Shown: positions 7,093 to 11,883 of the stretch, piece by piece
Position numbering within the stretch: the first letter of the stretch is position 1
Layout: each line of letters opens with the position of its first letter
DNA from: Brevundimonas sp.
GTDB taxonomy: Bacteria > Pseudomonadota > Alphaproteobacteria > Caulobacterales > Caulobacteraceae
Reading direction: 5' to 3'
DNA length: 11,883 bases
Assembly (NCBI GenBank): GCA_024711185.1
Contig: JANJTI010000332.1
Span: 1-11,883, forward strand
Made by a program: the position numbers and the translations under genes
Notes under the pieces: generated by a model
The model's database searches: none
What the model saw: only the letters and a program-made list of their open reading frames with translations
What the model was told of the DNA's origin: nothing

Positions 7093-7451
7093 GCGCTCTG
7101 GCTGCGATCCTGAGCGCCGCGCTTGCCCAGGACGCGGCGCCACGCGATCCGCGGGAATGGGCGTCGCCGGATCCGAATGTGCGATTCGCCGAAGGCAGCG
7201 CGCTCACCGACGTTCCACCCCGGGGGCGATGGTCGGGCCGTGCCAGTGTGCATGTCCGATGCGTTGTCGCGGCGGATGGTCAACTCCGGGAGTGCGAGGT
7301 CGTTCGGGAGACTCCGCGGGGAGCCATCTCGCCGCGGGACGCGCGACGAGCGTTCCGCAATGCGCGGCTTGAGATGACCGAGGACGGACCGCAGCCGGGC
7401 GACGCCGTGACGTTCGAGATCGTGGTGACCCAGCGACTGGCCTTCCGCTGA
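7089..7451 (+). CDS. Exported TonB C-terminal-like domain protein
   Basis: A 120-residue protein with a short hydrophobic N-terminus ([14 protein letters not shown]) that looks like a cleavable Sec signal with an ALA-Q site. The segment [25 protein letters not shown] (54-78) matches the first strands of the TonB C-terminal fold as seen in 'energy transducer TonB' proteins of Caulobacterales. It is followed by a helix (DARRAFRNA) and a final strand ([11 protein letters not shown]). C58 and C69 could form a disulfide in the periplasm. It lacks both the proline-rich linker and, if the signal is cleaved, the membrane anchor of a working TonB. ATGA overlap with folK indicates co-translation. Its codons (more CGA, GAT, GTT) look less optimised than those of its neighbours. 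The domain call is by pattern only; function unknown. Confidence 0.75.
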   Translation: MSALAAILSAALAQDAAPRDPREWASPDPNVRFAEGSALTDVPPRGRWSGRASVHVRCVVAADGQLRECEVVRETPRGAISPRDARRAFRNARLEMTEDGPQPGDAVTFEIVVTQRLAFR

Positions 7452-7475
7452 CGCCTCATTCCCGCCCATGCGGCG

Positions 7476-7504
7476 TTGCACAATCGGCTGCAAATCTCTA
7501 TTTT
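7476..7504 (+). promoter_or_regulatory. rpoZ: Promoter-like sequence for the rpoZ-RSH operon
   Basis: TTGCAC (7476-7481), a 17-base spacer and TATTTT (7499-7504) make the best sigma-70-type match in the window, in the 85-base gap before rpoZ. Transcription would start near 7511, giving a 5' leader of about 26 bases. A 5-bp inverted repeat, TTGCA (7476-7480) and TGCAA (7489-7493), overlaps the -35 element. Confidence 0.55.
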
Positions 7505-7536
7505 CCGCGGTTCTCCCCCGCCGCCCGAGGATTTTC

Positions 7537-7896
7537 ATGGCTCGCGTCACTGTCGAAGACTGCATCGAGAAGGTGCCGAACCGTTTCGGTCTGGTCCTGC
7601 TGGCCGGTCACCGCGCCCGCAATATCGCCAACGGCGCGCCGCTGACGCTCGACCGCGACAACGACAAGAACCCGGTCGTGGCCCTCCGCGAACTGGCCGA
7701 GGACACCGTCACGCCGGCGGACCTGCAGGAAAACATCATCACCACCCTGCAACGCGTCGACGAGCGCACCGAAGCCGAGGACGAGGCCGAGACCGTCGCC
7801 CTGCTGGCCGAGCCGCAGCACATGAACATGGCCGAGGCCGAGCTGATCCGCGCGCTGCAGAGCGACCGCGACGGCGGGCAGGAGGAGCGGTACTGA
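7537..7896 (+). CDS. rpoZ: DNA-directed RNA polymerase subunit omega
   Basis: Omega subunit of RNA polymerase, which helps fold and hold beta-prime. It has 119 residues, normal for alphaproteobacteria. The N-terminus [30 protein letters not shown] and [20 protein letters not shown] are diagnostic; the acidic C-terminal tail ([18 protein letters not shown]) is variable. Residues 2-4 after the initiator Met are A-R-V, the MAR-type motif that contributes to ppGpp site 1 in E. coli, so this polymerase may use the same site. Start ATG at 7537 has GAGGA five bases upstream (7527-7531). The frame is open upstream to 7468, but those residues precede the conserved start and overlap the promoter. The TGA stop overlaps the CTG codon that begins the RSH protein. 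Confidence 0.97.
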   Translation: MARVTVEDCIEKVPNRFGLVLLAGHRARNIANGAPLTLDRDNDKNPVVALRELAEDTVTPADLQENIITTLQRVDERTEAEDEAETVALLAEPQHMNMAEAELIRALQSDRDGGQEERY

Positions 7897-10187
7897 CGGC
7901 GGACCCCGCCAGCGGTGTCACCATCCTGCCGGCGCGACAGCCCGCGCCGACCCCCAAAGCTGCCAACCTGAACGAGCCGGACGGCGCTGCGCCGCCGCCG
8001 GCCGCGCCCGAACACGCGGGGCGCAGCAAGGTCCTGCGCCAGTTCGAACTGGTCGAGGCCGTCAAGGCCTACGATCCGACCGCCGACGAGGCCCTTCTCA
8101 ACCGGGCCTATGTCTATGCGATGAAGATGCACGGCTCGCAGCTGCGGGCCTCGGGCGATCCCTATTTCGCCCATCCGATCCAGGTCGCCGGCATCCTGAC
8201 CGACTACCGGCTCGATACGGCGACCATCGTCACCGCCCTGTTGCACGACGTCGTCGAGGACACCTCGGCGACCCGCGACGACATCGCCGACATGTTCGGC
8301 GAGGAGGTCGCCCAGCTGGTCGAGGGCGTCACCAAGCTCTCCCGGCTGGAGTTGCAGGCCGAGCACACGCGCCAGGCCGAGAACCTGCGCAAGTTCATTC
8401 TCGCCATCTCGAAGGACGTGCGGGTCCTGCTGGTCAAGCTGGCCGACCGCCTGCACAACATGCGCACCCTGCGCTACGTCAAGCCGGAGAAGCGCGAGCG
8501 CATCTCGCGCGAGACGCTGGAAGTCTACGCGCCGCTGGGCCGCTCGATCGGCATCCACTCGATCGCCTCCGAGCTTGAGGAGCTGGCCTTCGAGCACCTC
8601 AACCCCACGGCCCGCACCGCCATCGAGCGACGGCTCGAGGCGCTGAAGCTCGAGCACGGCCGCGCCATCGGCGGGGTGTCGCGCGAGATCGAGCGGGTGC
8701 TGGAGGAGGCGGGCGTCAAGGCCCGGGTGCTGGGCCGCGAGAAGACGCCCTATTCGATCTGGCGCAAGCTGCAGCGCAAGTCCGTCGGCTTCTCGTCCCT
8801 GTCCGACATCTACGGCTTCCGCGTCATCGTCGAGGCCGAGGACGACTGCTACCGCGCCCTCGGGGTCATCCACCGCGCCTGGCCCGTGGTGCCGGAGCGG
8901 TTCAAGGACTTCATCTCGACGCCCAAGTCGAACAACTACCGTTCGCTGCACACCACGGTCGTGGGGCCGTCGGGCCTGCGCATCGAGATGCAGATCCGCA
9001 CCGAGGCCATGGACCGGGTGGCCGAGGACGGGGTGGCGGCGCACTGGGCCTACAAGAACCACGCCTACGGTTTCGACCGCGAGGCCATGGCGGCCCAGGG
9101 CGGTCGCGACCCGCTGCAGAACCTGCGCCACCTCGTGCAGGTCATCGAGCACGGCGAAGGCGGCGAGGACTGGGTCGAGCACGCCAAGCTCGAGATGTAT
9201 CTCGACCAGGTGTTCGTTTTCACGCCCAAGGGGGCGCTGATCACCCTGCCGCGCGGCGGCATGCCGCTGGACTTCGCCTACGCCGTCCACACCGAGGTCG
9301 GCGATTCCGCCGTGGGGGTGAAGATCAACGGCGAGCTGAAGCCGATGCGCACCCAGCTGCAGAACGGCGACGTGGTCGAGATCATCCGCGGGGCCAAGCG
9401 CGAGATCCCGTCGGACTGGCGCTCCCTGACCATCACCGGCCGCGCCCGCTCGGCCATCCGCCGCCATATCCGCAGTTCCGAGCGCGAGGAGTTCCAGAAG
9501 CTGGGCCGCGCCACCCTCGACCAGACCCTCGCCCGCGCCGGCAAGGCCCTCTCCGAGGTGTCTCTCAAGCCGGCCCTCGAGACGCTGGCGATGGCGACCG
9601 AGGACGATCTGTTCGAATCCATCGGCCGCGGCCGCATGTCCGCCGCCAAGGTCGGCGAGACCCTGTTCCCAAGCCTGAAGGGCCGCCTCAAGGCCGGGCC
9701 GGACCGCAAGCGAATCGGCGATGACCAGGCGCGCCTTTTCGTCCGCGGCGGCGGCCTGACCCCGGGGGTCAGCGTCCACTTCGGCCACTGCTGCTCGCCG
9801 GTCCCGGGCGACCGCATCGTCGGCATCCTCGAGCCGGACGTCGGCCTGACCGTGCACACCATCGACTGCCAGCGGCTCGCCGACTTCGCCGACGACGATT
9901 CCGTCTGGCAGGACCTGCAGTGGACGCCGCAGGCGGAGCAGGGCGCCGTCGCCGCGGCTCGCCTGCGCGCCACCATCAAGAACGCGCCGGGCGTGCTCGG
10001 CCAGGTGGCCACCATCATCGGCGAGGCCGGCGGCAACATCCTCAATCTCGTCATGACCCACCGCCAGCAGGACTTCTTCGACGTCGACATCGACGTCGAG
10101 GTCGAGGACGCCCGCCACGCCACCACCATCATGGCCGCGCTCCGCGCCAATCCCTCCGTGGACACCGTCGAGCGGGCGCGCGGGTGA
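7893..10187 (+). CDS. spoT: Bifunctional (p)ppGpp synthetase/hydrolase (RSH; apparent CTG start)
   Basis: Long RSH protein that makes and degrades the alarmone (p)ppGpp; 764 residues from the proposed start. The hydrolase HD site is intact: H94, H118-D119, E122-D123, D185 and N189. The synthetase keeps [19 protein letters not shown] (336-354) and E365/Q367 in EMQIRT. Then come the TGS domain ([33 protein letters not shown]), a zinc-finger-type domain with C633-C634, H655 and C659, and a C-terminal ACT domain (about 690-764). Both activities are predicted. No ATG, GTG or TTG occurs in frame between the TTG at 7476 and the ATG at 8121, which lies inside the HD domain. CTG at 7893 has AGGAGG seven bases upstream and forms CTGA with the rpoZ stop. 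The first 46 residues are an Ala/Pro-rich extension. Also called rsh or rel. Confidence 0.95.
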   Translation: MTADPASGVTILPARQPAPTPKAANLNEPDGAAPPPAAPEHAGRSKVLRQFELVEAVKAYDPTADEALLNRAYVYAMKMHGSQLRASGDPYFAHPIQVAGILTDYRLDTATIVTALLHDVVEDTSATRDDIADMFGEEVAQLVEGVTKLSRLELQAEHTRQAENLRKFILAISKDVRVLLVKLADRLHNMRTLRYVKPEKRERISRETLEVYAPLGRSIGIHSIASELEELAFEHLNPTARTAIERRLEALKLEHGRAIGGVSREIERVLEEAGVKARVLGREKTPYSIWRKLQRKSVGFSSLSDIYGFRVIVEAEDDCYRALGVIHRAWPVVPERFKDFISTPKSNNYRSLHTTVVGPSGLRIEMQIRTEAMDRVAEDGVAAHWAYKNHAYGFDREAMAAQGGRDPLQNLRHLVQVIEHGEGGEDWVEHAKLEMYLDQVFVFTPKGALITLPRGGMPLDFAYAVHTEVGDSAVGVKINGELKPMRTQLQNGDVVEIIRGAKREIPSDWRSLTITGRARSAIRRHIRSSEREEFQKLGRATLDQTLARAGKALSEVSLKPALETLAMATEDDLFESIGRGRMSAAKVGETLFPSLKGRLKAGPDRKRIGDDQARLFVRGGGLTPGVSVHFGHCCSPVPGDRIVGILEPDVGLTVHTIDCQRLADFADDDSVWQDLQWTPQAEQGAVAAARLRATIKNAPGVLGQVATIIGEAGGNILNLVMTHRQQDFFDVDIDVEVEDARHATTIMAALRANPSVDTVERARG

Positions 10188-11005
10188 GCGAGGACGCCGG
10201 CCCCGGCAACGCCGCCCAGATGGCCTCGCCTTCCTACCGGCTGGCGGCGCTGGACCAGGACTTCCTGCTCGGCGACTCCATGCGCGGCGTGCGCTTCCTG
10301 ATGGAGTACGCCAAGGCCGAGGAGGCGCTGCGCGCCTGGGGCGTGCGCTCCACCATCGTCGTGTTCGGCAGCGCCCGGACCGAGGAGAACGGCGACCCCC
10401 TGCACCGGCGCTGGTACGGCGCCGCCCGCGACTTCGGCCGCATCGCCTCGGAGCGCGGCGGGGCCCTGCGCGCCACCCCCGGCGAGCCGCGCGACAACGT
10501 CATCGCCACCGGCGGCGGCCCCGGCGTCATGGGCGCGGCCAACCGGGGCGCCTACGACATCGGCGCCCCGTCCATCGGCTTCAACATCACCCTGCCGCAC
10601 GAGCAGGAGCCGAACCCCTGGTCGACCCCCGAGCTGACCTTCCGTTTCCACTACTTCGCCATGCGCAAGATGCACCTGGCGATGCGCGCCAACGCCCTGG
10701 TGGTCTTCCCCGGCGGCTTCGGCACCTTCGACGAGTTGTTCGAGATCCTCACCCTGCGCCAGACGCAGAAGGCTCCCGACATCCCCGTGGTGCTGTTCGA
10801 CGAGACCTACTGGCGGTCCGTCATCGGCTTCGACCATCTGGTCCAGCACGGCATGATCGCCGCCCGCGACCTCGACCTGATCAGCTTCGCCGAGGACGCC
10901 GAAGGGCTGTGGGCCGAGCTGCTCCGTCGTGGCCTGCGGCCGGGCCATCCCTCGGTCCCCGATCCGCGGCAGCCCGCCCTTCAAAGCCGGAGCGTGACGG
11001 GGTAG
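10184..11005 (+). CDS. LOG-family (TIGR00730-type) nucleotide phosphoribohydrolase
   Basis: Rossmann-fold protein of the LOG ('lysine decarboxylase-like') family. Characterised members hydrolyse nucleoside 5'-monophosphates or cytokinin nucleotides to base plus ribose-5-phosphate; none is known as a lysine decarboxylase. It has 273 residues. Diagnostic motifs are GGGPGVM at 110-116 and PGGFGTFDE at 176-184, with E184 in the catalytic position; the [23 protein letters not shown] segment is typical of the longer bacterial members. Start is taken as GTG at 10184 because it overlaps the RSH stop as GTGA; ATG at 10220 (261 residues) is a possible alternative, and neither has a strong Shine-Dalgarno. 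It lies 11 bases before pyrE. The true substrate cannot be read from sequence; the name 'cytokinin riboside phosphoribohydrolase' would be over-specific. Confidence 0.92.
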   Translation: MSEDAGPGNAAQMASPSYRLAALDQDFLLGDSMRGVRFLMEYAKAEEALRAWGVRSTIVVFGSARTEENGDPLHRRWYGAARDFGRIASERGGALRATPGEPRDNVIATGGGPGVMGAANRGAYDIGAPSIGFNITLPHEQEPNPWSTPELTFRFHYFAMRKMHLAMRANALVVFPGGFGTFDELFEILTLRQTQKAPDIPVVLFDETYWRSVIGFDHLVQHGMIAARDLDLISFAEDAEGLWAELLRRGLRPGHPSVPDPRQPALQSRSVTG

Positions 11006-11016
11006 GGGAGGTCCCC

Positions 11017-11610
11017 ATGACCGCCATGACCTCCGACGACGTCCTCGACGAGTTCCGCGCCGCCGGCGCCCTGCGCGAGGGTCACTTCGTGCTCTCCTCC
11101 GGCCTGCACAGCCCCGTCTTCCTGCAGAAGAACCTCGTGTTCATGCACGCCGACCGCTGCGCCCGCCTGTGCAAGGCGCTGGCGGAGAAGATCGTCGCCG
11201 CCGTCGGCCCCGTCGACGTCGCCATCTCGCCCGCCGTCGGCGGCATCATCCCCGGTTACGAGACCGCCCGCTGGCTGGGCGTGCCCTCGATGTACGTCGA
11301 GCGCGAGGGCGGCGCCTTCAAGCTCCGCCGCGGGTTCCACGTCGAGCCCGGCCAGCGCGTGGTGATGGTCGAGGACATCGTCACCACGGGCCTGTCCAGC
11401 CGGGAATGCATCCAGGCCATCCGCGACGCCGGCGGCGACGTGGTCGCCGCCGCCTGCATCGTCGACCGCTCGGGCGGGCGCGCCGACGTGGGCGTGCCGC
11501 TGGTGGCGCTGGCCACCCTCGACGTCCCGGCGTACCCCGCCGACGCCCTGCCGCCCGAACTGTCCGCCCTGCCGGTGGAGGATCCGGGCAGCCGCCGGCT
11601 GGCGAAATAG
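11017..11610 (+). CDS. pyrE: Orotate phosphoribosyltransferase
   Basis: Joins orotate to PRPP to make orotidine 5'-phosphate in pyrimidine synthesis; cytoplasmic. It has 197 residues. The type I phosphoribosyltransferase fold is clear: the PRPP-binding signature [14 protein letters not shown] with E119-D120, the substrate region [15 protein letters not shown] near the N-terminus, and the flexible loop [15 protein letters not shown] around 90. Start ATG at 11017 has GGAGG five bases upstream (11007-11011); an upstream open frame to 10909 overlaps the LOG gene and is not part of the family. It lies 11 bases after the LOG gene and 9 before pdxJ, so all are probably on one transcript. GGGG and CCCC flank AGGT right before the ATG and could form a short hairpin over the ribosome site. 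Confidence 0.97.
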   Translation: MTAMTSDDVLDEFRAAGALREGHFVLSSGLHSPVFLQKNLVFMHADRCARLCKALAEKIVAAVGPVDVAISPAVGGIIPGYETARWLGVPSMYVEREGGAFKLRRGFHVEPGQRVVMVEDIVTTGLSSRECIQAIRDAGGDVVAAACIVDRSGGRADVGVPLVALATLDVPAYPADALPPELSALPVEDPGSRRLAK

Positions 11611-11618
11611 GAGCTCCT
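11609..11618. repeat. 10-bp palindrome over the pdxJ ribosome binding site
   Basis: AGGAGCTCCT is its own reverse complement and contains the pdxJ Shine-Dalgarno (AGGAG, 11609-11613). The complementary CTCCT lies between it and the ATG at 11620. As a single hairpin the loop would be too tight for full pairing, so any effect would be weak or through RNA-RNA pairing. Confidence 0.4.
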
Positions 11619-11619
11619 C

Positions 11620-11883
11620 ATGCGCGCCCGCGTCCGCCTCGGCGTCAACATCGACCACGTCGCCACCGTGCGGAACGCCCGCGGCGGCGGTCATCCCGAC
11701 CCCGTGCGCGCCGCACGCGAGGCCCTCGCCGCGGGCGCGGACGGCATCACCGCCCACCTGCGCGAGGATCGCCGCCACATCACCGACCCCGACATCGCCG
11801 CCCTCAGCGACCTGTGCGCAGAAGCCGGCAAGCCGCTCAACCTCGAGATGGCGGTCACCGACGAGATGCTGGCCATCGCCCTG
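11620..11883 (+). CDS. pdxJ: Pyridoxine 5'-phosphate synthase (3' end outside window)
   Basis: Last ring-closing enzyme of the DXP-dependent vitamin B6 pathway; it condenses 3-amino-2-oxopropyl phosphate with 1-deoxy-D-xylulose 5-phosphate. The first 88 residues are visible and the frame is open to the window edge; full-length proteins have about 240-250 residues. The PdxJ signature is clear: [17 protein letters not shown] at 8-24, [16 protein letters not shown] at 39-54 with the H-L-R-E-D-R-R-H-I motif, and [13 protein letters not shown] near 71. Start ATG at 11620 has AGGAG six bases upstream, nine bases after the pyrE stop. In related genomes acpS, lepB and rnc often follow, but that lies outside the window. 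Confidence 0.96.
   Translation, partial: MRARVRLGVNIDHVATVRNARGGGHPDPVRAAREALAAGADGITAHLREDRRHITDPDIAALSDLCAEAGKPLNLEMAVTDEMLAIAL

Noticed and set aside
7476..7892. TTG start at 7476 for the RSH gene, giving 903 residues
   Set aside because: It would lie in the -35 box and read through all of rpoZ in a second frame as Arg/Pro/His-rich junk; the family starts far downstream.
7608..10118. An 836-codon open frame antisense to rpoZ and the RSH gene
   Set aside because: It mirrors the third-position GC bias of the real gene, its translation is low-complexity Val/Asp/Gly/Leu/Arg without domains, and the sense strand encodes a fully conserved RSH protein.
9278..10984. A 568-codon open frame antisense to the RSH and LOG genes
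   Set aside because: It spans two well-supported genes on the other strand and shows no recognisable motif; a typical high-GC shadow.

Overview
This window is a gene-dense stretch of chromosome with roughly 70% G+C and strongly GC-biased codons. Gene content, protein signatures and gene order (folK, rpoZ, a bifunctional RSH gene, a LOG-family gene, pyrE, pdxJ) suggest an alphaproteobacterium, most likely Caulobacterales (Brevundimonas/Caulobacter type). The order assignment is an inference from remembered gene order and protein style, not from a search. I see no rRNA, tRNA, CRISPR array, insertion sequence or phage gene. There is no gene-free stretch longer than about 130 bases.

Layout: (1) 1-1507, plus strand: the 3' part of a FecCD/BtuC-type permease and its ATPase, which import an iron complex, heme or cobalamin. 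(2) 1447-3558, minus strand: a periplasmic soluble lytic transglycosylase whose 3' end overlaps the ATPase gene tail to tail by 61 bp. (3) 3651-5008, plus strand: dapA (lysine/diaminopimelate synthesis) and smpB (trans-translation), with stop and start sharing one base. (4) 5009-6536, minus strand: an NYN-domain (LabA/DUF88-like) protein, a family-5 uracil-DNA glycosylase coupled to it through GTGA, then after a 128-base gap a 63-residue single-pass membrane protein. (5) 6535-7451, plus strand: folK, and a small exported TonB-C-like protein coupled to it through ATGA. (6) 7537-11883, plus strand: rpoZ, bifunctional (p)ppGpp synthetase/hydrolase, LOG-family nucleotide phosphoribohydrolase, pyrE, and the 5' end of pdxJ, tightly packed behind a good promoter-like sequence.

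How the genes work together: the last block holds a stringent-response unit. The omega subunit carries the N-terminal MAR-type residues that form a (p)ppGpp site on RNA polymerase in E. coli. The ppGpp enzyme follows with a 4-base overlap, and a LOG-family nucleotide-degrading enzyme follows with another. PyrE and PdxJ are housekeeping nucleotide and cofactor enzymes. The LT, dapA and smpB genes serve cell-wall turnover, its precursor supply and ribosome rescue.

Most of the window is ordinary housekeeping DNA, and I do not see an obvious undescribed multi-gene system. The best leads are: an apparently forced CTG start for the RSH gene, in a CTGA overlap with rpoZ; divergent NYN and folK genes whose start codons share one CATG; an NYN-glycosylase pair; a small membrane protein whose Shine-Dalgarno sits in a perfect hairpin loop; and a stand-alone exported TonB-C-like domain.
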